In this document: positions 1-6,906 of the stretch, piece after piece | Layout of the letters: each line of letters begins with the position of its first letter | Numbering within the stretch: position 1 is the first letter of the stretch | Assembly: GCA_020437045.1 (NCBI GenBank) | Contig: JAGQWV010000006.1 | Location: 1 to 8,166 of the forward strand | Reading direction: 5' to 3' | Length of the DNA stretch: 8,166 nucleotides | Source of the DNA: Saprospiraceae bacterium | GTDB taxonomy: Bacteria > Bacteroidota > Bacteroidia > Chitinophagales > Saprospiraceae | Notes under the pieces: model-generated | Databases searched by the model: none | Seen by the model: only the letters and a program-made list of their open reading frames with translations | What the model was told of the DNA's origin: nothing | Translations under genes and position numbers: made by a program

Positions 1-693
1 AGGATTATCAAGATAAAGCACTGGATTCTTTCCCGCCCTAAACTGAACACCCTGGTGCTCGGAAGGAGAAAATCCATTGCCCCAGGACCGGGCATATAAA
101 GGTTGTCCTGTTTTATCTTTGGTTACCAGGACTACAAATGCCGGCAGGTTTTCATTGTCGGTACCCAAGCCATAACTGAGCCAGGCACCAATAGAAGGCC
201 TTCCGGGAAACTGCGATCCTGTTTGAATAAAGGTCACGGCCGGATCGTGGTTAATGGCCTCTGTATACATTGATTTTACAATGCAAAGTTCATCAGCAAC
301 TTGCGAAGTATAAGGGAGAAGATCACTCATCCAGGCTCCCGACTCGCCTCGCTGTTTAAACTTAAAAGGTGAACCGACCAGTGGAAATGAACTTTGCCCG
401 GAAGTCATCCCGGTGAGTCGCTGTCCTGAACGCACAGATTCGGGAAGTTCCTGACCATGCATCTGCTGCAGCAAAGGCTTATAGTCAAACAAGTCCAATT
501 GAGATGGCGCACCACTTTGAAACAGGTATATGACCCGCTTTGCCCGAGGGGCGATATTTGGATTGCCGGGACGACTACCTCCCGTTTCCGTTCCCATAAA
601 ACTCGAAAGGGTGAGAGCACCCAATCCCAGAGATGTCTTACTTAAGAAATCTCTTCGACTATATCCCTTATCCGTATGGTGACAGTGTTGCAT
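1..693 (-). CDS. Tat-exported DUF1501 family protein (C-terminus cut by window edge)
   Basis: I translated this by hand from the reverse strand; it stays open for 231 codons to the window edge. The family is usually about 450-500 residues, so roughly half is present. The N-terminus carries a twin-arginine leader, SRRDFL at residues 12-17, followed by a hydrophobic SLGLGALTL stretch (21-29), which suggests export of a folded protein. DUF1501 hallmarks follow: RVIYLFQSGAPSQLDLFDYKP (53-73 region), AINHDPAVTFIQTGSQFPGRP (146-166 region) and GAWLSYGLG (169-177). DUF1501 is related to the alkaline phosphatase/sulfatase fold, but its biochemical role is not established. The ATG lies 20 bases after the stop of the haem-domain gene, so the two are probably one transcript, matching the frequent DUF1501-PSD1 pairing in Planctomycetota and Bacteroidota. 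No Shine-Dalgarno sequence is visible. Family call is firm; function is unknown. Confidence 0.93.
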   Translation of the reverse strand, partial: MQHCHHTDKGYSRRDFLSKTSLGLGALTLSSFMGTETGGSRPGNPNIAPRAKRVIYLFQSGAPSQLDLFDYKPLLQQMHGQELPESVRSGQRLTGMTSGQSSFPLVGSPFKFKQRGESGAWMSDLLPYTSQVADELCIVKSMYTEAINHDPAVTFIQTGSQFPGRPSIGAWLSYGLGTDNENLPAFVVLVTKDKTGQPLYARSWGNGFSPSEHQGVQFRAGKNPVLYLDNP

Positions 694-713
694 ATCTGTG
701 ATGTTATCAGTAA

Positions 714-3700
714 TTATCTTTTCATGTATGCTTCATCCATATTCAGCATGGTGCTGCCGACCATCGCCATAGCAGCCCGTTTCTGCAACGGAAGCTGAAG
801 ATCGCTGACGCGATTACCCACAGCCAATAATTCCGTTGCCTTTGCATTGTCGCGAGAAAATTCTTCCAGACTCTCCTTATAGATAGCTGTCAGCACTTCC
901 ACTTCTTCCGGTATTGGTCGGCGGCCGGTGACCAATCTAAATCCATAGACCATTTGGTCCTTAAGCGTAATACCACCCTCACGGAGCATTCGTTCTCCAA
1001 GAATTCTGGCAGCCTCAACATATTGAGGGTCATTAAGTAATACCAGGGCCTGCAAAGGTGTATTGGTAGATTCTCTTGATATATGGCAGACATCCCGGCT
1101 GGGCACATCAAAAATAGTCATTGATGGTGGAGGAGATGTTCTCTTAATAAAGGTATATAAACTACGCCGGTAGAGTCCATCTCCCTCGTCGGGTATGTAC
1201 CTCAGCAACTTATAGGAAAATGTTCCTTTCTCTATCCATAGTCCTTCAGGTTGATAAGGTTTTACACTGGGACCTCCAATTTTTCGCACTAGAAGACCAC
1301 TGGCGGCCAAGGCATTATCGCGAATCATTTCTGCAGGCCATCTTAATGTCACCCCACGAGACAGGTAGATGTTTTCCGGATCTTTTTCTTTTTGAGTTGG
1401 ATCCGTTTCCGAGCTTTGCCGGTAGGTTGCTGACATGACAAATGATTTAAGGAGAGACCTTACATCCCACCCACTTTCCTGAAAGGTAACAGCCAACCAA
1501 TCCAGTAATTCCGGGTGGGAGGGCAGAGCACCCTGGTTTCCAAAATCACGGGCAGTTTGTACGATTCCCCGTCCAAAAATCATTTGCCAATAACGGTTGA
1601 CTGTGGCTCTGGCAGTAAGTGGATGTTTGGGATCAAACAACCAAATTGCCAAACCCAGTCGGTTTCGAGGCAGATTGTCCGGAAAAGGCAAGATCTCAGG
1701 AGGAGTGGATGGATCTACCTGTTCACCAGGTGCATCATATTGTCCTCGATTTAAGACATGCGTAGCTCTTGGCATGTTCATCTCTTCCATCACCATTACT
1801 TCCGGTACAGTATCCATTAGCCCGATCATCTCTTGCACCAAGTCATTGCGCTTTTTTTGAAGGGCAAGCCATTTAGGGTTATGGACCAAAGTGTGGTCTA
1901 TTCGCAGGGCATCATTGTCTGTATTCTCCCCCGCCAGATAAGCAATTTCTAATGAAGACAATACCCGGTTATAAAGATAGATTTCATCAATTTTTCCCTT
2001 AAATATTCCATTGTCTCCGGTAAATGCACGATAACTTTTTGAGATGCGCAGGGGCTGATGTACCTCTTCATTAGCTCCCGCAGAAATGGTTCGAATATTT
2101 TTATATAATCGATTATAGATCACGTCGACCGAAACTTGTGCTCCGTTAATGTAGATCTTGACACCTTCAGCCTTGCCAGAACCATCATAACTAAATGCTA
2201 CATGTGTCCAGGTATTCAGTAATACGGAATCCTGAGTTTTTACATGAATCAAGTTGTGAGGCAGTGCATTGATGAGTCTCAGGGAGATTTGATTATTGTC
2301 TTCCAGATAAAAGTCCCAACCCCGCCAGTAATTATTTTTATTACCCGCATTTCCAATGAGTACCTGAGTCTTTGTCAGTTGACGTTTCTTAGTATTGATC
2401 CACATCGCCGCCGAGGCAGGAGTAGGAACATCCAGTTCTGGAACTTCTGAAAGATATACCTCGTCATACTCATTATCAAAAAAAACTGCTTTACCAATCT
2501 TTCCTTCAACCAGGGGAGGATCACCGTTAGCATATACAGAGGTATTTCCGTCAAAGATGTTTAGACCTTTCGGGTTTCGTGCTTTTTTCTCGAAAGACAG
2601 ATGATTGATTTGCCCTTGGTGAATCTGATCTTTTACACGGGTGAGGTACTGTTTGGTGGCAGCGATGGTAGCGGCTTCCTTTTCCAACTCATTAGTGGCC
2701 TGGATAATTGATTGTTGAAGATCCTTAAGCTTTTGATCTGTTTCTGGAGAAGTGAGCTTTAGCAACGGTCCGTAATTTCCATCGTCCCCGGTCATCCCCA
2801 CTTCCCGCACATTGTTGAAGAAAGCACTTAAGGCATAATAGTCCTTTTGAGAAATAGGATCAAACTTATGATCATGACACCGGGCACACTCCATGGTCAG
2901 ACCCATTAGGGCAGTAGCAGTGGTATTGGTACGATCGGCCACATATTCCAACCGGAACTCTTCGTCGATAGCACCACCTTCAGCGGTCATCGGATGATTC
3001 CGGTGAAAGGCTGTTGCCAGAATTTGTTCACGAGTGGGATTGGGCAACAAATCTCCAGCCAACTGTTCTGTGACAAATTGATCATAGGACATGTTGGATT
3101 GGAAAGCTTTAATCACCCAGTCACGCCAGGGCCAGGCATTTCGCCATCCATCCGCGTGGAGACCGTGTGAGTCGGCATATCGTGCCACATCCATCCATTC
3201 CATAGCCAATCGCTCGGCTCCTGCATCACTGGCTAACAATTGATCAACCACCTTTTCGTAAGCTTCAGATGAATTATCATTTAAAAAAGCATCGATATCA
3301 TCCAATTTTGGAGGTAAACCCGTCAAATCCATATACACTCTCTTGAGTAGTGTTTCTTTCGATGCTTCATTGGAAGGAACCAGACTATGGGATCGGAGTG
3401 ATTTCTGAATAAAAAGATCGATTTCATTATTCACTTTCCATTCTGGTGTTGTTGGCTCCGGTGGATTAGTCTTTACGGGTGCTATAAATGCCCAATGAGG
3501 TTTGTACTCAGCACCCTGTTCTATCCATTTGACAATCATTGCCTTATCTCTGGCAGACAAGTGCAATTTAGAGTCCGGTGGAGGCATGATCATGTCTTCT
3601 TCTTCAGAAATTATGTGCTGATATACCGCACTCTTAGCCAGATTATGTTCAACCAGCGCTGTATTTCCACTTTCCAGTTTGGATTTCGAAATTTTTTCCA

Positions 3701-3914
3701 CGTCTAATCGCAATCCTCCTTTTCGGGCAAGCTCATCAGGACCATGACATGAATAGCACCGGTCAGATAAAATTGGTTTTATGTCAAAGTTATAATCAAC
3801 ATATTTCGGCAAGTTGACATATTCATCATTGATCTCATCTGGCAGTTTTTCACCACAACTCAACAAGAGAAGTACGCAAAGCGCACCCAGAGTCGCTAAT
3901 TTTATTACATTCAT
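714..3914 (-). CDS. PSCyt1-PSCyt2(DUF1549)-LamG-PSD1(DUF1553) cytochrome-type lipoprotein
   Basis: The product has 1066 residues. I start it at the ATG at 3914, because this gives a lipoprotein signal (hydrophobic residues 5-18, lipobox LLSC, lipidated C20); the frame stays open to an ATG at 4010, but that would bury the signal 32 residues inside. Domains in order: PSCyt1, with haem motif C53-YS-C56-H57 in the family context CHGPD and a possible axial Met110 in MIMPPP; PSCyt2/DUF1549 from HWAF (140) through KRVYMDLTGLPP (191-202) and DVARYADSHG (242-251) to a second haem motif C343-AR-C346-H347 in CHDHKFDP; a short coiled-coil-like stretch (about 391-430); a LamG/concanavalin-like domain (about 438-665); and PSD1/DUF1553 (about 750-1045) with HPLTARATVNRYW (764-776) and STNTPLQALVLLNDPQ (949-964). 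It probably acts on the periplasmic or outer-membrane face as a di-haem electron-transfer or oxidoreductase protein, with LamG perhaps binding glycan. The substrate is unknown. Confidence 0.92.
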   Translation of the reverse strand: MNVIKLATLGALCVLLLLSCGEKLPDEINDEYVNLPKYVDYNFDIKPILSDRCYSCHGPDELARKGGLRLDVEKISKSKLESGNTALVEHNLAKSAVYQHIISEEEDMIMPPPDSKLHLSARDKAMIVKWIEQGAEYKPHWAFIAPVKTNPPEPTTPEWKVNNEIDLFIQKSLRSHSLVPSNEASKETLLKRVYMDLTGLPPKLDDIDAFLNDNSSEAYEKVVDQLLASDAGAERLAMEWMDVARYADSHGLHADGWRNAWPWRDWVIKAFQSNMSYDQFVTEQLAGDLLPNPTREQILATAFHRNHPMTAEGGAIDEEFRLEYVADRTNTTATALMGLTMECARCHDHKFDPISQKDYYALSAFFNNVREVGMTGDDGNYGPLLKLTSPETDQKLKDLQQSIIQATNELEKEAATIAATKQYLTRVKDQIHQGQINHLSFEKKARNPKGLNIFDGNTSVYANGDPPLVEGKIGKAVFFDNEYDEVYLSEVPELDVPTPASAAMWINTKKRQLTKTQVLIGNAGNKNNYWRGWDFYLEDNNQISLRLINALPHNLIHVKTQDSVLLNTWTHVAFSYDGSGKAEGVKIYINGAQVSVDVIYNRLYKNIRTISAGANEEVHQPLRISKSYRAFTGDNGIFKGKIDEIYLYNRVLSSLEIAYLAGENTDNDALRIDHTLVHNPKWLALQKKRNDLVQEMIGLMDTVPEVMVMEEMNMPRATHVLNRGQYDAPGEQVDPSTPPEILPFPDNLPRNRLGLAIWLFDPKHPLTARATVNRYWQMIFGRGIVQTARDFGNQGALPSHPELLDWLAVTFQESGWDVRSLLKSFVMSATYRQSSETDPTQKEKDPENIYLSRGVTLRWPAEMIRDNALAASGLLVRKIGGPSVKPYQPEGLWIEKGTFSYKLLRYIPDEGDGLYRRSLYTFIKRTSPPPSMTIFDVPSRDVCHISRESTNTPLQALVLLNDPQYVEAARILGERMLREGGITLKDQMVYGFRLVTGRRPIPEEVEVLTAIYKESLEEFSRDNAKATELLAVGNRVSDLQLPLQKRAAMAMVGSTMLNMDEAYMKR

Positions 3915-4022
3915 CTTAGAAATGGATGGCACTGAAAATAGTGAAAAAAGATGTCTTATGGACAACATTTTAGGTATTGGTACAGTAAATGAAGGTAGAA
4001 CTTCAAACACAATAACAGAACT
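3915..4022. promoter_or_regulatory. Divergent intergenic region between the cytochrome-type gene and the RlpA-like gene
   Basis: These 108 bases separate two divergently oriented start codons, so they should hold promoters for both. No strong match to the Bacteroidota TTTG/TAnnTTTG promoter is obvious. On the minus strand a TTG followed 22 bases later by TATTTTCA is a weak candidate for the cytochrome-type operon. On the plus strand an in-frame TAG at 3996-3998 limits how far the RlpA-like frame can extend. The region is AT-rich and shows no strong inverted repeat. The regulatory role rests on gene arrangement, not on a recognised motif. Confidence 0.35.
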
Positions 4023-4370
4023 ATGATCCTCGTCGCCACTCTCCTTTTAATACTTTCCTCATGCCATAGCGATGTCATATCCAGACATGATGGAATTGCC
4101 TCTTATTATGCAGATAAGTTTCATGATCAACGAACAGCCAGTGGAGAGTTGTATGACACGAGTAAATATACTGCTGCTCACCGTGATTTGCCTTTTGGTC
4201 AGCAACTGAGAATCATCAGAAGAGATGACGGAAGGAGTGTCATTGTTACCGTTAATGATAGGGGACCTTTTAATAAGAGGAGAATCGTCGATCTTTCAAA
4301 AGCGGCTGCAAGAGACCTGGGTATGCTTCATCAAGGAATACTAAAAGTTACCGTAGAGGTAATCGAATAA
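4023..4370 (+). CDS. rlpA: RlpA-like lipoprotein (double-psi beta-barrel, no SPOR domain)
   Basis: The product has 115 residues. A very short lipoprotein signal ends in the lipobox LSSC with C14 as the lipidated residue. The rest is a single double-psi beta-barrel domain of the RlpA family: GIASYYA (24-30), TASGE (38-42), AAHRDLPFG (51-59), VNDRGPF (77-83), RRIVDLSKAAARDLGM (86-101), then a final beta strand. RlpA proteins bind peptidoglycan and in some bacteria act as lytic transglycosylases on denuded glycan at the septum; activity here is inferred. The C-terminal SPOR domain of E. coli RlpA is missing, so septal targeting would differ. The ATG is the only usable start after an in-frame TAG at 3996; oddly, the signal has no Lys or Arg before its hydrophobic core. 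The next gene begins 16 bases downstream, suggesting co-transcription. Confidence 0.88.
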   Translation: MILVATLLLILSSCHSDVISRHDGIASYYADKFHDQRTASGELYDTSKYTAAHRDLPFGQQLRIIRRDDGRSVIVTVNDRGPFNKRRIVDLSKAAARDLGMLHQGILKVTVEVIE

Positions 4371-4386
4371 GCATTTTCAAATCAAT

Positions 4387-4674
4387 ATGGATGTAAACAG
4401 TTTTAAATCGTCTTTAACTCGGGAAGCTCCACCCCCTGAGTACAACCAAATCTTAAGGGCTTTGTGGTATGATGGCAAAGGAGATTGGGAAATAGCTCAT
4501 GAAATCGCCCAGGAAATATCAGGGTCATCCGGGTCCCATATTCACGCCTATTTACACCGGAAGGAAGGAGATGACTGGAATGCCGGATATTGGTATCGGC
4601 AAGCAGGACAACCGGTGCCGAAAATCTCATTGAACGAAGAATGGGAGAACCTTGTTGAACATTACCTAGGATAG
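4387..4674 (+). CDS. Small conserved-looking protein of unknown function (95 aa)
   Basis: The product has 95 residues, with no signal peptide and no membrane segment, so it is probably cytoplasmic. It is rich in Trp, His, Tyr and acidic residues and reads as a compact helical protein: ALWYDGKGDWEIAHEIAQEI (25-44), then HIHAYLHRKEGDDWNAGYWYRQAG (51-74), then a C-terminal acidic helix. The pattern of a DGKGDWxxAH helix followed by HAYLHRKEGDxxNAxYWYRxA is one I recall from short uncharacterised proteins in Bacteroidota and Proteobacteria; I cannot name a family. The layout of paired helices is reminiscent of tetratricopeptide-like or Sel1-like helices, but this is only resemblance. It starts 16 bases after the RlpA-like gene and is probably in the same transcript. 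Coding potential is supported by the coherent composition and the tight spacing. Confidence 0.8.
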   Translation: MDVNSFKSSLTREAPPPEYNQILRALWYDGKGDWEIAHEIAQEISGSSGSHIHAYLHRKEGDDWNAGYWYRQAGQPVPKISLNEEWENLVEHYLG

Positions 4675-4696
4675 GCCATTACGGCTTGTTCAACAA
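4652..4696. repeat. 10-bp perfect inverted repeat spanning the end of the small gene
   Basis: TTGTTGAACA at 4652-4661 is the exact reverse complement of TGTTCAACAA at 4687-4696, with 25 bases between. The left arm lies in the last codons of the 95-residue protein; the right arm lies in the intergenic region. Inside the loop AGGCC (4673-4677) can pair with GGCTT (4683-4687, one G-U pair) around ATTAC, although its last base competes with the outer arm. The right arm is followed by A-rich sequence, not a T-run, so this is not a standard intrinsic terminator. It overlaps the candidate -33 element of the next gene, so an operator or a weak attenuating hairpin is possible. Confidence 0.5.
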
Positions 4697-4713
4697 AAAA
4701 TATTGTATCTTTT
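4686..4713 (+). promoter_or_regulatory. Candidate Bacteroidota-type promoter for the TIM-barrel gene
   Basis: A TTG at 4686-4688 is followed after 17 bases by TATCTTTT at 4706-4713. This resembles the Bacteroidota housekeeping promoter (TTTG near -33, TAnnTTTG near -7) with one mismatch in the downstream box. It would start transcription about 15 bases before the ATG at 4734, giving a short AT-rich leader. The match is by eye only. Confidence 0.4.
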
Positions 4714-4733
4714 CGAGGTCAAAATTATAAGGG

Positions 4734-5597
4734 ATGAAAAGAAGAAATGTATTAAAAAATATGTCTCTGGCGGCTGGAGCCATTGCTCTCAATAAAAAGG
4801 TGCTAGGAGCCAGTACCAGTCCAGCACTTTTTGCTGATTCGCAGATCAAACATTCGGTGTGTCGTTGGTGCTACAATGGAATTGAATTGGATGCACTGTG
4901 CGAAGCTGCACAAGAGATTGGAATTCGTTCGATCGAAATTGTTGGCCCCAAGGATTGGCCTACACTCAAAAAATATAATCTCGAATGTGCCTTGGCAACG
5001 GATTCATTTGCGAGTATACCCAATGGATTTAATGAACCAAAGTATCACCATGATCTGCAAATGAATTATAAAGGTCTGATTACTGCCGCCGCAGATAACG
5101 GAGTGCCAAACGTGATTGTTTTTTCCGGCAATCGAAATGGAATGGATGACATGGTAGGACTGGAAAATTGCGCAGTTGGACTTGAGCCTCTGGTAAAACA
5201 TGCAGAAGACACCGGAGTGATGATTGTCATGGAACTCCTCAATAGCAAGGTAAATCATAAGGACTACATGTGTGACCATACTCCCTGGGGTGTGGAACTT
5301 GTTGAGAAAATCGGCTCGCCAAATTTCAAACTCCTCTATGACATTTATCATATGCAAATTATGGAGGGTGATGTCATTGCAACGATTCGATCAGCGAATG
5401 AACATATTGCTCACTACCATACGGGAGGGGTGCCGGGAAGGCATGAGATTGATGATAGTCAGGAACTCTATTATCCCGCTATTATCAAAGCCATAAAAGA
5501 GACTGGCTTTGACGGCTATTTAGCACAGGAGTTTATTCCTGCCAGAGAAGATAAGATTGCCAGCCTGAAACAGGGAGTTGAGATCTGTACGGTTTGA
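4734..5597 (+). CDS. Tat-like exported TIM-barrel protein, hydroxypyruvate isomerase-like
   Basis: The product has 287 residues. An in-frame TAA one codon upstream fixes the ATG at 4734. The leader KRRNVLK (2-8) followed by MSLAAGAIAL resembles a Tat signal, so the protein is probably exported. The body is an AP endonuclease-2-like TIM barrel of the xylose-isomerase superfamily, closest by eye to hydroxypyruvate isomerase (Hyi): IRSIEIVGPKDW (64-75), VIVFSGNRNGM (127-137), IVMELLNSKVNHKDYMCD (164-181), LLYDIYHMQIMEGD (200-213), VPGRHEID (233-240) and GYLAQEFIP (261-269). Likely metal and catalytic residues are E167, D203, H229 and E266; H206 may contact substrate. Classical Hyi interconverts hydroxypyruvate and tartronate semialdehyde in the cytoplasm and has Gln in a HIQVAD motif where this protein has HYHTGG. 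Export plus this change argue for another substrate, perhaps a sugar or keto-sugar; I therefore give no gene symbol. It precedes two further exported proteins on the same strand. Confidence 0.86.
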   Translation: MKRRNVLKNMSLAAGAIALNKKVLGASTSPALFADSQIKHSVCRWCYNGIELDALCEAAQEIGIRSIEIVGPKDWPTLKKYNLECALATDSFASIPNGFNEPKYHHDLQMNYKGLITAAADNGVPNVIVFSGNRNGMDDMVGLENCAVGLEPLVKHAEDTGVMIVMELLNSKVNHKDYMCDHTPWGVELVEKIGSPNFKLLYDIYHMQIMEGDVIATIRSANEHIAHYHTGGVPGRHEIDDSQELYYPAIIKAIKETGFDGYLAQEFIPAREDKIASLKQGVEICTV

Positions 5598-5689
5598 GAA
5601 TAGGGATTTAGGCGATTTTAAAACCATCGTGGATCAATTTTTCCTGAAAATCGTTCTATCATTGCATTTGTTTAAAAAATTAGAACAAG

Positions 5690-6865
5690 ATGTGGGTAGA
5701 CCGGGTATACCTGCGTATAGGTTGCATTCCGCTGTTGTGGTTGGTACTTAGTTGTGGTTCATCCATACAGCAGGGAGAATTTGTCCCTGATCCGATCATC
5801 ACGGAGCCGAGGGAAATAATGTCACTTAAGATCGGCAGTCCTGCTCCTGATTTCCAGTTACCCGGGGTAGATGGTCGGTGGTATTCCTTAGATGATTTTA
5901 AGAAAGAAGTATTGGTCGTTGTTTTTCTGTCCAATTACTGTCCGTATGCTCAAGTGTATGAAGATCGGTTACTTGAGTTTTATCAGGACTATCAGAACAA
6001 GGATGTGGATCTGGTGGTGATTTCTCCCAATAGTCCCCTAGCCGTTCCTGATGATGCCCAGGGATATAGTGATTTGGATGATAGCTATGAAGCGATGAAG
6101 ATTCGCGCGGAAGAAAAAGACTTTCCCTTCCCCTATCTTTATGATGGAGATAAGCAGAAAGTCTCTGCTGCATATGGTCCAAAAGAGATACCTGTAGCCT
6201 ATATATTTGACAGACAAAGAACCCTTCAGTATCGGGGTCGAATTGACTATTCACATGTTTGGAAAAGTGCAAATGCAGAAGATCTTCGTTTATCAGTTAA
6301 TGCTGTATTAAGAGGTGGTTCGATCATCAGGCGAGAGCGAGACAGTCCAGGGTGTAAAATCTATTGGTCCTGGGATCAGGCTGACACAGACACTTTAAAC
6401 AAATTATGGCAGGAGTCTCCAGTTGCTGTCCAGGAAATCGATATGGACAGTCTGAAGACATTGATGGTCAATTTTTCCAGGGATCTCCGCGTGATCAACT
6501 TCTGGGCCACCTGGTGTGGTCCTTGTAAGAAAGAGTTTCCTGAATTTCTCAAGATGAGACGGATTTACCATCAAAGACCAGTGGAGTTAATATCGGTATC
6601 ACTGGATGATCTCGAGAATCATGCTGAGGTATTAGCTTTTCTGCAACAAATGCATGCTCCGGGAAAAAATTACCTTCTGACGGAAAAAGACAAGGATAGA
6701 GTACGAAAAGAAGTTTATGAGGATTGGGACGGTAGTTTACCATTTACGATTATGGTGGAACCATTTGGTGAACTCTACAAGATTTGGCAAGGGCCTTTTG
6801 ATGCGCTGGAAGTAAGAAAGGCAATTGTTGACCACCGCCTGCTTGGACGATATCTCCCCTATTAG
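5690..6865 (+). CDS. Lipoprotein with tandem redoxin and TlpA-like thioredoxin domains
   Basis: The product has 391 residues. An in-frame TAG at 5681-5683 makes ATG 5690 the first start. An N-terminal signal ends in VLSC, giving a likely lipidated C22. Domain 1 (about 46-208) is an AhpC/TSA-type redoxin: GSPAPDFQLPGVDG (49-62), the active-site-like NYCPYAQVYEDRL (82-94) with C84 as its only Cys, and a cis-Pro candidate P168 in EIPVAYIFD. A linker segment contains GCKIYW (221-226), similar to the GCxIKW end seen in single redoxin proteins, so C221 may pair with C84. Domain 2 (about 245-382) is TlpA/ResA-like: NFWATWCGPCKKEFPEF (270-286) with C276 and C279, and cis-Pro P351 in LPFTIMV. Thioredoxins of this type reduce disulfides outside the cytoplasm, including apocytochrome c. 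Ninety-two bases separate it from the isomerase-like gene, with only a weak promoter-like TATCATTG at 5657-5664. Confidence 0.88.
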   Translation: MWVDRVYLRIGCIPLLWLVLSCGSSIQQGEFVPDPIITEPREIMSLKIGSPAPDFQLPGVDGRWYSLDDFKKEVLVVVFLSNYCPYAQVYEDRLLEFYQDYQNKDVDLVVISPNSPLAVPDDAQGYSDLDDSYEAMKIRAEEKDFPFPYLYDGDKQKVSAAYGPKEIPVAYIFDRQRTLQYRGRIDYSHVWKSANAEDLRLSVNAVLRGGSIIRRERDSPGCKIYWSWDQADTDTLNKLWQESPVAVQEIDMDSLKTLMVNFSRDLRVINFWATWCGPCKKEFPEFLKMRRIYHQRPVELISVSLDDLENHAEVLAFLQQMHAPGKNYLLTEKDKDRVRKEVYEDWDGSLPFTIMVEPFGELYKIWQGPFDALEVRKAIVDHRLLGRYLPY

Positions 6866-6906
6866 CAATGGAGCTTCTGATAATATTCTGCAACTTAATC
6901 TACGGG

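Noticed and set aside
714..3914. Frameshift or pseudogene in the large lipoprotein
   Set aside because: The 1066-codon frame is uninterrupted and every expected domain motif appears in order.
3814..4026. 70-codon plus-strand frame before the RlpA-like gene
   Set aside because: It is mostly antisense to the signal and haem region of the large lipoprotein and overlaps the RlpA start in another frame; no motif.
4652..4696. Intrinsic terminator interpretation of the inverted repeat
   Set aside because: The outer loop is 25 bases and the sequence after the right arm is A-rich on the plus strand, with no T-run on the minus strand either.
5004..5357. 117-codon open frame on the minus strand
   Set aside because: It is antisense to the TIM-barrel gene and its translation shows no domain or signal; a shadow frame.
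5613..5653. 7-bp inverted repeat CGATTTT / AAAATCG after the isomerase-like gene
   Set aside because: The arms are short and AT-rich with a 27-base loop and no T-run after it; expected by chance in such DNA.
5898..6272. 124-codon open frame on the minus strand
   Set aside because: It lies fully inside the double-thioredoxin gene on the other strand, has an incoherent Cys/His-rich composition and no recognisable motif; the plus-strand frame shows clear domains.
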